This document shows, one piece after another, positions 17,014 through 25,727 of a stretch of 64,000 nt of DNA; within the stretch, counting starts at the first letter, position 1; each line of letters starts with the position of its first letter. The DNA is taken from the NCBI RefSeq assembly GCF_009905535.1, contig NZ_JAAALA010000004.1, positions 62,001-126,000 of the forward strand, read 5' to 3'. The notes beneath the pieces were generated by a model. The model ran no database searches. It was not told the DNA's origin and saw only the letters and a program-made list of their open reading frames with translations. Made by a program: the position numbers and the translations under genes. The stretch is from Caulobacter sp. SLTY (GTDB taxonomy: Bacteria > Pseudomonadota > Alphaproteobacteria > Caulobacterales > Caulobacteraceae).

Positions 17014-18255
17014 TTAGGTCGCCAGCAGCCCCGTCAACGCCGGCCGGGCGTAGATGTCGGTGATCCGTTCGGGGGTCAGGCCATCGGTCCAGGCGATCAG
17101 GTCGGCGGCGGCGTTGACCGCGGCGCTGACCATCTGGGCGGCCAGGAAGGGGTCGACCGGCCGGACCGAGCCATCGGCGGCTCCGTCGGCGATCATCGAG
17201 GCGAATCGCTGGCTGACCCGGTCGGCCCGCCACACCGCGCTGGCCCGCACCGCTTCGGGCAGGGCCTGTAGCGCGGAGAAGCGTAGCAGCAGGCCCTCGG
17301 GCGTCACTTGCCGGGCGACCAGAGCCGCGACGGCGCTGCTGAGAGCGGTCCATTGGTCCGGGGCGGCGGCCAGGGCGGCCTCCTGGGTGGCGCGGATCAC
17401 CTCGAAGGTGCGGTCGAAACAGGCGACCACCACGTCATCCTTGGCTTCCATGTGGTGATAAAAGCTGCCCTTGGTAACGTTCAGGCTGGCGGCGATATCG
17501 CTGACCGAGGCGCCGCGGTAGCTGCGCTCGTTGATCAGCGGGGTGGCCGCGCGGAGAAAGGTCTCCCGCGCCGGCTCTGCCAGGCGAGGGGTGATCGACA
17601 GGGGCAGGGGGGCGAACGGCCGCCCGCCCGCCAGGCCGTGGGCCAGCAGGTCGAACATCCGGGCCCGCAGGCGGGGGAAGTCCTCGACGTCGTAGCGGGA
17701 GAGCCAGGCCGAGGACCAGTAGAGCTGCTCCAGCAGCATGTGGGCGCGGGCGGCGCGGGCCAGCAGGTCCAGGTGCTCGTATCCCGGCGCGGCGAACATC
17801 GCCTGCACCTTGTTGAACAGGGCGCGATAGGCCTCTGCGATGGGGGCGCGGTGCTCGTCGCTGAGCGCGCGCACGTCGCTGAAGATGGTCATCGGCGGCT
17901 CTGCGCCCTGACGCACGCGGGTCTGCAGCGCCAGGTGCTCGTCCAGCAGGCCGCCTATGCGGCCGGGCAGATCGGGTCGCGCGGCGGCCGCCTCGACCAT
18001 GGCTTCCAGCCGGCCGAGGCCATGCAGGAAGCAGTCGACCGCCAGCAGTTCCTTGCGGCGGTAATAGTAGGTGATGCTGGTGGTGGTCAGGTCGACCCTG
18101 GCCGCGACCCCCGCCAGGGTCATGCCCTTGAGGCCCTCCTTGTTGAGCACCTCGATGGCGGCCGCCAGCACAGCCTCCTTGCGCCGCGCGAAACGGGCGG
18201 TGGCGGGCTTGCCCCCCTTGGGCGGGGCTTCGGCGATGGCGGCAGTCTCAGCCAT
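17014..18255 (-). CDS. tandem-duplicated TetR-family regulator (two HTH domains in one chain)
   Basis: A 413-residue protein, about twice the usual TetR length. The first HTH is at about 28-70 (AAIEVLNKEGLKGMTLAGVAA, then TTSITYYYRRKELL), followed by a ligand-binding-like helical domain. A second complete TetR HTH is at about 228-275 (RGASVSDIAASLN, TKGSFYHHMEAKDD) with its own C-terminal domain. One chain could therefore provide both DNA-binding units of a normal dimer, or bind two operators. It is upstream of the SDR and monooxygenase genes on the same strand, separated by 117 bases, so it is a candidate regulator of them. Confidence 0.85.
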   Translation of the reverse strand: MAETAAIAEAPPKGGKPATARFARRKEAVLAAAIEVLNKEGLKGMTLAGVAARVDLTTTSITYYYRRKELLAVDCFLHGLGRLEAMVEAAAARPDLPGRIGGLLDEHLALQTRVRQGAEPPMTIFSDVRALSDEHRAPIAEAYRALFNKVQAMFAAPGYEHLDLLARAARAHMLLEQLYWSSAWLSRYDVEDFPRLRARMFDLLAHGLAGGRPFAPLPLSITPRLAEPARETFLRAATPLINERSYRGASVSDIAASLNVTKGSFYHHMEAKDDVVVACFDRTFEVIRATQEAALAAAPDQWTALSSAVAALVARQVTPEGLLLRFSALQALPEAVRASAVWRADRVSQRFASMIADGAADGSVRPVDPFLAAQMVSAAVNAAADLIAWTDGLTPERITDIYARPALTGLLAT

Positions 18256-18297
18256 GGGCGGACCCTAGACGAGGCGAGGGCTTGGGCCAACGCCGGC

Positions 18298-18978
18298 CTA
18301 TCGCGGATCCCGCACGATCCTGAGCCCATGCCCGGCATCCTTGACCACCACCACATCCGCCCTCTCGCGAAGTGGAGCGATATGGTCGCGCAGGTTGGGC
18401 AGGTTGATGCCGGCCCAGACGCCCTTGGCGAACTGGATGGCTTGGGGCTCGTCCATGGTCCGGAATTGGGCGTAGAAGCTGGCCGGGTCGTGTTCGGCGG
18501 CGCGCCAGAAGACCATGAAGCGCTCCAGGAACCAGGCTTCGAGGTCGGCTTCCTCGGCGTCCAGATAGATCAGCAGATCGAGTTCGGCGCCGCCGAGGCC
18601 GAGGCCCTCAAGCAGCAGGATGTCGGGCGTCTCCAAGGTGCGGGCCAGGCTTAAGTCGATGTCGTAGGTGACGTGGCTGTAGCCGGGGAAGACAGCGGGG
18701 CCGGATCGCACGGCGCTCAGGGCGGCCGACAGCCCCTCGACATCGTAGCTTTCCGGGAAGCCCTTGCGCAGGCTCAGCCCCCGTTCGGCCAGCACCGCGT
18801 TGGGCAGCAGAAAGCCGTCGGTGGAGACGGTCTCGACGCGCAGGGGCGCCAGCACCTCGACCAGGGCCCGCGCCAGGGTGGTCTTCCCTGAAGCGACGGA
18901 GCCGGTCAGCCCCACGACCAGCACCGCGCCGGGCCAAGCGGCGGCGTTCAGGCGGGCGGCGAGGTCGGTCAGGCTCAT
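18298..18978 (-). CDS. pantothenate kinase-like P-loop kinase (short CoaA paralogue)
   Basis: A 226-residue P-loop kinase of the CoaA/phosphoribulokinase/uridine kinase group. Walker A is GLTGSVASGKTT (23-34). The segment VSTDGFLLPNAV with KGFPESYD matches bacterial type I pantothenate kinase closely, and the C-terminal W-x-x-IN-x2-NL pattern is also present (VWAGINLPNLRD). It is roughly 90 residues shorter than normal CoaA. Its ATG overlaps the stop of the upstream-coded GMC oxidoreductase partner as ATGA, so translation is coupled to that catabolic gene. The substrate may be pantothenate or another small alcohol. Confidence 0.72.
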   Translation of the reverse strand: MSLTDLAARLNAAAWPGAVLVVGLTGSVASGKTTLARALVEVLAPLRVETVSTDGFLLPNAVLAERGLSLRKGFPESYDVEGLSAALSAVRSGPAVFPGYSHVTYDIDLSLARTLETPDILLLEGLGLGGAELDLLIYLDAEEADLEAWFLERFMVFWRAAEHDPASFYAQFRTMDEPQAIQFAKGVWAGINLPNLRDHIAPLRERADVVVVKDAGHGLRIVRDPR

Positions 18979-20582
18979 GCGCGGTCCTCGATCATCATGG
19001 CCGCGCCCTTCTCGGCCATCATCAGGGTGGGGGAATTGGTGTTGCCCGACACGATGCGCGGCATGGCCGAGGCGTCAATGACCCTCAGGCCTGCAAGGCC
19101 ACGGACCTTCATTCGCTCGTCGAGCACGGCCATCGGATTGTCGGCGGGGCCCATGGCGGCGGTGCCGACCGGGTGGAAGATGGTGCTGGCCACGGCGCCG
19201 GCGCCGGCCAGCAGCTCCTCGTCGCTGCTCAGGTCCGCGCCGGGTCGGTGCTCGACCGGGCGATAGCGGGCCAGGGCCGGCTGGCCGACGATGTGCCTGA
19301 CCAGGCGCAGGGCCTCGATGGCGACCTGTCGGTCCTCGAGCTCGGCCAAGTAGTTGGGCGCGATACGGGGCGCCGCCTCCGGATCGGGGGAGGCGATGGT
19401 TACCGAGCCCCGGCTGGCGGGACGCAGGTTGCAGACGCTGGCGGTGAAGGCGCCGAACGGGTGCAGACCATCGCCCCAGCGGTCCAGCGACAAGGGCTGG
19501 AAGTGGAACTGCAGGTTGGGGGTGGCGTAGCGGGCGTCGGACCGGGCGAATAGACCGACCTGGGAGGGCGCCATGGTCAGGGGGCCCCGTCGGCGCAGGA
19601 CGTAGTCCAGGCCCATCAGCCCCCGCCGGATCAGGTTCGCGTAGTCGGTGTTGAGGGTGCGCACGCCGCTGACCTTGAAAACGGGGCGGATCTGCAGGTG
19701 GTCCTGCAGGTTGGCGCCGACGCCGGGGGCGTCATGCACCGGCTCGACGCCGAGGGCCCGGAGGCGGGCCGCGTCGCCGACACCGGAGCGTTGGAGGATG
19801 GCCGGCGATCCGATGGCCCCGGCGGCCAGCACCACCTCGCCCCGGGCGGTGGCGGTGAAAGTCTCGCCGCCTCGCCGGAAGCGGACGCCCGTGGCCCGGC
19901 GACCGTCAAACAAGACGCGGTCGACGGTGACCCCCGTTTCCAGCCGCAGGTTCGGCCGTTTCCGCGCGGGCTTCAGGAAGGCGGTGGCGGCGCTGACCCG
20001 CAGGCCCCGGCGCTGGTTGACCTGGAAGTAGGAGGAGCCGGAATTGTCGCCGGTGTTGAAGTCGTCGACCTTGGGAAAGCCCGCCTGCTCGGCCGCGTCG
20101 CGCAGGGCGTCGAGGATGTCCCAGCGGATGCGCGGGTATTCGACCCGCCACTCGCCGCCGGAGCGGTGCAGGGCGCTCGGCGGGGCGACGTGGTCCTCGT
20201 GCTTTAGGAAGGCTGGCAGGACCTCGTCCCAGCCCCAGCCGGGCAGGCCCAGCTGGCGCCAGCCGTCATAGTCGGCCGCCTGGCCGCGCATGTAGATCAT
20301 GGCGTTGATCGCCGAGGAGCCGCCCAGCACCTTGCCACGCGCATAGGCCAGCCGGCGATTGCCCAGGCCCGGCTCCTCGTCGGTCTCGAACATCCAGTCC
20401 GACCGCGGATTGCCGATGGCGAACAGATAGCCGGCCGGTATGTGCAGCCAGATCCAGTCGTCCTTGCCGCCGGCCTCGAGGATCAGCACCCGGCGCGACG
20501 GATCGGCCGACAGCCGGTTGGCCAGCAGGCACCCCGCCGACCCCGCCCCCACGATGATGTCGTCGAAGACCCCGAGGTCCAT
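18975..20582 (-). CDS. GMC-family flavin oxidoreductase (alcohol/choline dehydrogenase-like)
   Basis: A 535-residue GMC oxidoreductase. The FAD-binding GAGSAGC is near the N-terminus, GGSSAINAMIYMRG and GAIGSPAILQRSGVGD are the two GMC signatures, and the C-terminus shows HPVGTAAMG and IDASAMPRIVSGNTNSPT, which place the active-site histidine/asparagine region. The ATG chosen has GGGAG at good spacing. It likely oxidises a primary or aliphatic alcohol to an aldehyde with FAD, passing electrons to the respiratory chain or O2. It lies between the acyl-CoA dehydrogenase gene (28 bases upstream) and the overlapping kinase gene, forming a three-gene operon. Confidence 0.9.
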   Translation of the reverse strand: MDLGVFDDIIVGAGSAGCLLANRLSADPSRRVLILEAGGKDDWIWLHIPAGYLFAIGNPRSDWMFETDEEPGLGNRRLAYARGKVLGGSSAINAMIYMRGQAADYDGWRQLGLPGWGWDEVLPAFLKHEDHVAPPSALHRSGGEWRVEYPRIRWDILDALRDAAEQAGFPKVDDFNTGDNSGSSYFQVNQRRGLRVSAATAFLKPARKRPNLRLETGVTVDRVLFDGRRATGVRFRRGGETFTATARGEVVLAAGAIGSPAILQRSGVGDAARLRALGVEPVHDAPGVGANLQDHLQIRPVFKVSGVRTLNTDYANLIRRGLMGLDYVLRRRGPLTMAPSQVGLFARSDARYATPNLQFHFQPLSLDRWGDGLHPFGAFTASVCNLRPASRGSVTIASPDPEAAPRIAPNYLAELEDRQVAIEALRLVRHIVGQPALARYRPVEHRPGADLSSDEELLAGAGAVASTIFHPVGTAAMGPADNPMAVLDERMKVRGLAGLRVIDASAMPRIVSGNTNSPTLMMAEKGAAMMIEDRA

Positions 20583-20610
20583 CCGCCGCTCCCTTGGCGG
20601 TGGGTATAGC

Positions 20611-21768
20611 TCAGAAACTCTTCGGCATGCCCAGCACGTGCGTGCCGACATGGCTGAGGATCAGGTTCGTGCTGATCGGGGCCACCTGGTAGAGCCGCGT
20701 CTCGCGGAACTTGCGCTCGATGTCGTATTCCTCGGCGAAGCCGAAGCCGCCGTGGGTCTGGACGCACATGTCGGCGGCGTACCAGCTGGCCTCGCTGGCC
20801 AGCATCTTCGACATGTTGGCCTCGGTCCCGCAGGGGATGCCGGCGTCGAACATGGCAGCGGCCTTGTCGACCATCAGCGAGGCGGCGCTCAGCTGGACAT
20901 AGGCGCGGGCGATGGGGAACTGGATGCCCTGGTTCTGGCCGATCGGGCGGCCGAACACCTCCCGCTCCTTGGCATAGGCAGACGCGCGGTCGATGAAGAA
21001 GCGGCCGTCGCCGATGCACTCGCTGGCGATCAGGATGCGCTCGGCATTCATCCCGTCGAGGATGTACCTGAACCCCTTGCCCTCGGCGCCGACCAGATTC
21101 TCGGCCGGGACCTCCAGGTTGTCGAAGAACAGCTCGGTGGTGGCGTGGTTCAGCATGGTGCGGATCGGCCGGATGGTCAGGCCCTTGCCCACCGCCTCGC
21201 GCATATCGACCAGCAGCACGCTCATTCCGTCCGACGGCTTGGCGACGTCTTCGCGCGCCGTGGTGCGAACCAGGAGGACCATCAGGTCGCTGTGCTCGGC
21301 GCGGGAGATCCAGATCTTCTGGCCGTTGACGATGTACTTGTCGCCCTCGCGCCGGGCAAAAGTGCGCAGGCGGGTGGTGTCGGTCCCGCTGGTCGGCTCG
21401 GTCACCCCGAACGCCTGCAGGCGCAGCGCCCCGCTGGCGACGGCGGGCAGGTACTTGGCCTTCTGCTCGGGCGTGCCGTGCCGCAGGATCGTCCCCATGG
21501 TGTACATCTGCGCGTGGGCCGCGCCGCCGTTGCATCCCGATCGGTGGACCTCCTCCAGCACCGCCGTGGCGGCCGACAGGCCCAGGCCCGAGCCGCCGTA
21601 TTCCTCGGGGATCAGCACCGACAGAAAGCCGGCCTCGGTCAGGGTGCGCACGAATTCGGTCGGATAGATCCTGTCCCGGTCCAGGGCCCGCCAGTACTCG
21701 CCCGGAAAGCCGGCGCACAGCTTGCGGACCGCCTCGCGGATCTCGGGGTGGGAGGCTTCGGCGTTCAT
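20611..21768 (-). CDS. acyl-CoA dehydrogenase family protein
   Basis: A 385-residue flavoprotein with the acyl-CoA dehydrogenase signature EPTSGTDTTRLRTFA and a C-terminal GGFGFAEEYDIERKFRE. At the usual catalytic glutamate position (YEGT in the common group) the sequence reads RLYQVAPIS, so the base must be elsewhere. A glutamate in LDGMNAERILIASE matches the alternative helix position used by isovaleryl- and long-chain enzymes. AGGA is eight bases before the ATG used; another ATG three codons earlier is possible. It heads the GMC/kinase operon and is divergent from a LysR gene. Substrate chain unknown. Confidence 0.87.
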   Translation of the reverse strand: MNAEASHPEIREAVRKLCAGFPGEYWRALDRDRIYPTEFVRTLTEAGFLSVLIPEEYGGSGLGLSAATAVLEEVHRSGCNGGAAHAQMYTMGTILRHGTPEQKAKYLPAVASGALRLQAFGVTEPTSGTDTTRLRTFARREGDKYIVNGQKIWISRAEHSDLMVLLVRTTAREDVAKPSDGMSVLLVDMREAVGKGLTIRPIRTMLNHATTELFFDNLEVPAENLVGAEGKGFRYILDGMNAERILIASECIGDGRFFIDRASAYAKEREVFGRPIGQNQGIQFPIARAYVQLSAASLMVDKAAAMFDAGIPCGTEANMSKMLASEASWYAADMCVQTHGGFGFAEEYDIERKFRETRLYQVAPISTNLILSHVGTHVLGMPKSF

Positions 21769-21822
21769 GGCGGTCATCCTGTTGTCCGCCCGACCTAGAC
21801 CGCCGGGCTCATGCCGTCCAAA

Positions 21823-21844
21823 ATAGATTGCGGCCTTCACCTAT
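21823..21844. promoter_or_regulatory. possible LysR-type operator between divergent genes
   Basis: ATAG and CTAT arms 22 bases outer distance apart enclose a GGCC centre between the acyl-CoA dehydrogenase start and the LysR start. LysR regulators commonly bind such interrupted inverted repeats and autoregulate from shared divergent promoters. The symmetry is short, so this is a weak call. Confidence 0.25.
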
Positions 21845-21855
21845 CCCAAAAACTG

Positions 21856-22767
21856 ATGACCCTCGCCCAGCTCGCCTATTTCGTACGCATTGCCGAGCTG
21901 CAGAGCCTGTCGAAGGCGGCCGCCGTGGTGCGAGTGGCCCAGCCGGCCCTTTCGCGGCAGGTGCGCAACCTGGAGCAGGAGCTGGGGACGCCGCTGCTGA
22001 TCCGCCACGCCTGGGGCGTGGCCCTGACCCCCGCCGGCGAACTCCTGCTCACCCGCGCCCGGCGGCTGCTGGCCGACGCCGACGGCATCCGCGATGCGGT
22101 CGAGGCACTGGCCGCCGAGCCGACCGGTCGCATCGCGCTGGGCGTGCCCAGCTCCATCGCCCCCCAGCTGCTGCCACCCCTGGCCGAGCGGCTCAGCCGG
22201 CGCTACCCGCGCCTGCGGCCGCATTTCGTCGACGGCTTCTCCGCCACCCTGCACGCCCGCACCCTGGCCGGCGACCTGGACCTGGCCATCCTCTACGAGG
22301 ACCGCGCCATCGGCCCTCTGGCGGTCGCCCCGCTGATCGCCGAGACCCTTATGCTGATCGGGCCGGTGGGGGTGGAGGTCGATCCGGCCCGGGCGCTGGC
22401 CGAGCATCCGCTGGTCCTGCCGGCGAGGCCGAACCGACTACGACTGATTGTTGACGCCATCCTGCCGCCACTTGCTGCCGAATCGGCGGTCATCCTGGAG
22501 GTGGATTCAGTACCGGCCATCCTAGGCATCGTCGCCCGCGACCGTCGCTTCACCGTGCTGCCCTACTCGGCGGTGGCGGACGAGGTGGAGCGCGGGATGG
22601 TCCAGGCGTGGGACCTGAAGGCCGCCAAGGCGCGCCGCACCCTGTTGCTTGGCCGCCCGCTCGGCCGGCAGGTCACCGCCGCGGTCGGGGCGGTGGAGCA
22701 GGAGGTGCGGGCGGTGGTCGCCGAGCTGGCGCCGCGCCTGCGCTGGACGCCGCTGTCGCCGGTCTGA
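21856..22767 (+). CDS. LysR-family transcriptional regulator
   Basis: A 303-residue LysR regulator. The N-terminal winged HTH (FVRIAELQSLSKAAAVVRVAQPALSRQVRNLE) is canonical and the remainder is a periplasmic-binding-protein-like effector domain. An ATG preceding TLAQLAYF is the natural start. The sequence feels close to the Nac/CynR-type group but that is not firm. Divergent placement next to the acyl-CoA dehydrogenase/GMC/kinase operon makes that operon the likely target. Confidence 0.92.
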   Translation: MTLAQLAYFVRIAELQSLSKAAAVVRVAQPALSRQVRNLEQELGTPLLIRHAWGVALTPAGELLLTRARRLLADADGIRDAVEALAAEPTGRIALGVPSSIAPQLLPPLAERLSRRYPRLRPHFVDGFSATLHARTLAGDLDLAILYEDRAIGPLAVAPLIAETLMLIGPVGVEVDPARALAEHPLVLPARPNRLRLIVDAILPPLAAESAVILEVDSVPAILGIVARDRRFTVLPYSAVADEVERGMVQAWDLKAAKARRTLLLGRPLGRQVTAAVGAVEQEVRAVVAELAPRLRWTPLSPV

Positions 22768-22880
22768 CGCCATATCTTTTCGGCATGAAGGCAGGGCCAT
22801 CTATGTCTTGGACGTGTGATTGACGCGGACGTAGCCTTCCGTTCCCGTAAACCTGACAGCCATCTTGGGAGGATCCCGCC

Positions 22881-23252
22881 ATGAGCCGCACCACATCCTG
22901 GCGGATCGATAAGAGCATGATCCAGGTTTGCCTGGCGCTCGCGCTGACCCCCCGCGCCGTGCGCTTCTATGAACAGCGCGGCCTGCTCTGCCCCGAGCGG
23001 GACGCCCAGGGCCGTCGCCGCTATGGCCCGGACGCCATGGCCCGGCTCGAGATCATCGCCCGGGCCCGCCGCGCCGGCCTGTCGCTGGACAACATCGGCG
23101 CCATCCTGGCCGCCGGCGACCGAGACGGGGCCGCCGCCCGCGACGCCCTGATGGCCGACCTCTGCGCCGATCGTCTGCGGGAGCTGGACGCGGAGCGGGC
23201 CGAACTGTTGAGCATCGTCGGCGGGCTTAGCCGGCCAAGCATCGCGGCCTGA
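22881..23252 (+). CDS. MerR-family transcriptional regulator (small)
   Basis: A 123-residue MerR-type protein. The winged HTH is visible as LTPRAVRFYEQRGLL followed by RRRYGPDAMARLEIIARARRAGLSL, and a short helical C-terminus (to about 115) would form the dimer coil. No cysteine cluster for metal binding is seen, so a metal sensor is unlikely. GGGAGGAT precedes the ATG. It converges with the alcohol dehydrogenase gene with only one base between them. Target unknown. Confidence 0.88.
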   Translation: MSRTTSWRIDKSMIQVCLALALTPRAVRFYEQRGLLCPERDAQGRRRYGPDAMARLEIIARARRAGLSLDNIGAILAAGDRDGAAARDALMADLCADRLRELDAERAELLSIVGGLSRPSIAA

Positions 23253-23253
23253 C

Positions 23254-24357
23254 CTATCCCTCCATCAGCAGCACGACCTTGACGCACTCGCCGCGATGCT
23301 GGGCGGCGATGGCTTCGTTGATCTGGCTGAAGGGGAAGGTGGTGATCATCCGGTCGAAGGGCAGGGCGCCGCGCCGGTAGTGCTCCATTAGCTCGGGCAG
23401 GAAGACGTCCGGGTCGCTGTCGCCCTCGATGATGCCCTTCACCGTCTGGCCGAAGGTCATCACCGTGTTGATCTCGCCGGGCAGGGGTGTGCCGGGCGGG
23501 GCGATTCCGACGATGCCGAACACCCCCTTGGACCCCAGCGCGCCCATCACCGCGGCCTGCACGGCCGGGACGCCGGAGGTGTCGAAGGCATAGTCGACGC
23601 CCTTGGGCGCAATGGCGCGGACGGCGGTCGCGAGATCGGCCTGCGTCGTGGGATCGATGACGTGGGTGGCGCCGAATTCCGTGGCAAGCTCACGTCGGCT
23701 CTGGTGCGGCTCGACCAGGATGATGGTCGAACAGCCCTGGATCTTCGCCCCCATCACGGCGCTCAGGCCCACCGGCCCGCCGCCGGTGATCAGCAGGCTT
23801 GAGCCCGCCTCGCAGGCCAGCGACCGCATGATCCCGCCCGCGCCCGTCTGGATGCCGCAGCCCAACGGGCCGAACAGTTCCAGCGGCAGGTCGTCCGGCA
23901 CTTTGACCACGTTGCGCTCGTAGGTCAGGGCATGGGCGCCGAAGGACGACTGGCCGAAGAAGTTGCTGCCGACCGGCTGTTCGCCATCGGCCAGGGCCTT
24001 GCTGCCGTCGGTGCGCATGCCGGCGTAGTTGAGCAGCGGCATGGTCTCGCAATAGGCCGCGTCGCCCCGGTCACAGCGCGAGCAGTGGCCGCAGGAGCGG
24101 AAGGTGATGGCCACCCGGTCGCCGGGCGCCACCTTGGTCACCGCCGACCCGACCTTCTCGACGATGCCCGCCCCCTCGTGGCCCAGCACGGCGGGCGCCG
24201 CGATCATCCCCGCGTCCTTGAACACCAGGTCGGTATGGCAGACGCCCACCCCGACGATCCGAACCAGAATCTCGTCGGCGCGCGGCTCGTCCAGGCGCAG
24301 GGTGCGGAAGGCGAACGGTTCGCCGGGGCCAGTCGTCACGGCGGCCAGGATGTCCAT
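23254..24357 (-). CDS. zinc-dependent alcohol dehydrogenase (aryl/benzyl alcohol dehydrogenase-like)
   Basis: A 367-residue medium-chain dehydrogenase. Catalytic zinc ligands are C40 (GVCHTD) and H60/E61 (GHEGAG), the structural zinc set C89, C92, C95, C103 (CGHCSRC then C) is complete, and the cofactor site is ITGGGPVGLSAV. LNYAGMRTDGSKAL and the FFGQSSFG stretch are typical of the aryl-alcohol dehydrogenase branch (XylB-like). The ATG used follows GGAGAG. It would interconvert an aromatic or allylic alcohol and its aldehyde with NAD+. The Old Yellow Enzyme gene is divergent from it. Confidence 0.9.
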   Translation of the reverse strand: MDILAAVTTGPGEPFAFRTLRLDEPRADEILVRIVGVGVCHTDLVFKDAGMIAAPAVLGHEGAGIVEKVGSAVTKVAPGDRVAITFRSCGHCSRCDRGDAAYCETMPLLNYAGMRTDGSKALADGEQPVGSNFFGQSSFGAHALTYERNVVKVPDDLPLELFGPLGCGIQTGAGGIMRSLACEAGSSLLITGGGPVGLSAVMGAKIQGCSTIILVEPHQSRRELATEFGATHVIDPTTQADLATAVRAIAPKGVDYAFDTSGVPAVQAAVMGALGSKGVFGIVGIAPPGTPLPGEINTVMTFGQTVKGIIEGDSDPDVFLPELMEHYRRGALPFDRMITTFPFSQINEAIAAQHRGECVKVVLLMEG

Positions 24358-24583
24358 CGGCGATCTCTCCACTTGAGGGTTCGCTCGCCACTCTCAGCGC
24401 GCCGCCCAGTCCGTCAACAGCGCTTGAAAGGCTGACGTCGGGGCCGTGGGGCCAAGCGCGTTGGTGTTTTTGTCGGGCGGGAGATTATTTGGCCCGACCA
24501 TCAGGATTCCTCGACCCGGGCCCGGCTTGCGGCTTTGCCCGAAATAGCCACATGGCTGGTTGCACTTCGCCGAGGAACTATCC

Positions 24584-25654
24584 ATGCCCAGCCTGTTCGA
24601 CCCCCTTCGCCTTGGCGATCTGGATCTGCCCAACCGGGTGATCATGGCGCCGCTGACCCGGCTGCGGGCCGGCGAGACCCACATCCCCAACCAACTCATG
24701 GCCGACTACTACGTCCAGCGCGCCTCGGCCGGCCTGATCCTCACCGAGGCCACGCCGGTGACGCCGCAGGGCGTCGGCTACCAGGGCGTGCCGGGGATCT
24801 GGAACAGCGACCATGTCGAGGGCTGGAAGGGCGTGACCCGCGCCGTGCATGAGGCCGGCGGGCGGATCTTCATGCAGCTCTGGCACGTCGGCCGCATCTC
24901 CGACCCGATCTTCCATGACGGCGGCCTGCCGGTCGCGCCCAGCGCCATCGCCCCGAAGGGCCAGGTCAGCCTGCTGCGGCCGCAGCGCGACTATGTCACC
25001 CCCCGCGCGCTGGAGCGGGACGAGATCCCCGGCGTCATCGAGGCCTTCCGCCAGGGCGCGGAGTTCGCCCAGGCCGCTGGCTTCGACGGGGTCGAGCTGC
25101 ACGGCGCCAATGGCTACCTGCTCGACCAGTTCCTGCAGGACGGCTCCAATAAGCGCACCGACGACTATGGCGGCCCGATCGAGAACCGCGCCCGCCTGCT
25201 GCTCGAGGCGACCGACGCGACCATCTCCGTCTGGGGCGCCGACCGGGTGGGCATGCACCTGGCCCCCCGCGCCGACTCCCACGACATGGGCGACAGCGAC
25301 CTGGCCGGGACCTTCGGCTATGTGGTCGACCAGCTCGACAAGCGGAACCTCGCCTTCATCGCCGCGCGTGAGTACCAGGCCCCCGACAGCCTGGGGCCGC
25401 AGCTGCGCAAGCGGTTCAGGGGCGTCTACATCGCCAACGAGGGGTTCACCGGGGCGAGCGCCCAGGCGGCGCTGGACGCCGGGATCGCCGACGCGGTGGC
25501 CTTTGGCAAGGACTTCATCTCCAACCCCGACCTGCCGCTGCGGCTGAAGACCGGCGCGCCGCTGAACGCCCTGGTTCCTCAGACCATCTACGCCTCCGAC
25601 GCCACCGGCTACACCGACTATCCGGCGCTGGAGGACACCCACGTCGAAGCCTAG
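24584..25654 (+). CDS. Old Yellow Enzyme family NADH:flavin oxidoreductase (NemA-like)
   Basis: A 356-residue FMN ene-reductase. LFDPLRLGDLDLPNRVIMAP at the start, MQLWHVGR, the substrate-binding H/N pair in VELHGANGYLLDQFL and GSNKRTDDYGG are all diagnostic. These enzymes reduce the C=C bond of activated enals, enones, maleimides or nitro compounds with NAD(P)H. GAGGAA precedes the ATG used. The 226-base region upstream, shared with the divergent alcohol dehydrogenase, contains no recognised operator. A hairpin follows the stop at once. Confidence 0.93.
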   Translation: MPSLFDPLRLGDLDLPNRVIMAPLTRLRAGETHIPNQLMADYYVQRASAGLILTEATPVTPQGVGYQGVPGIWNSDHVEGWKGVTRAVHEAGGRIFMQLWHVGRISDPIFHDGGLPVAPSAIAPKGQVSLLRPQRDYVTPRALERDEIPGVIEAFRQGAEFAQAAGFDGVELHGANGYLLDQFLQDGSNKRTDDYGGPIENRARLLLEATDATISVWGADRVGMHLAPRADSHDMGDSDLAGTFGYVVDQLDKRNLAFIAAREYQAPDSLGPQLRKRFRGVYIANEGFTGASAQAALDAGIADAVAFGKDFISNPDLPLRLKTGAPLNALVPQTIYASDATGYTDYPALEDTHVEA

Positions 25655-25683
25655 GACAGACCGGGGTCCGGCGCCGGCCTGTC
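25655..25683 (+). terminator. possible transcription terminator hairpin after the ene-reductase gene
   Basis: GACAGaCCGG pairs with CCGGcCTGTC (one mismatch) around a nine-base loop directly after the stop codon. No T-run follows, so termination may be weak or factor-dependent. Confidence 0.4.
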
Positions 25684-25727
25684 GGATCGGTGATTGAACC
25701 GGCGGCCGGCCCGGGGGTTGAGCCCCT

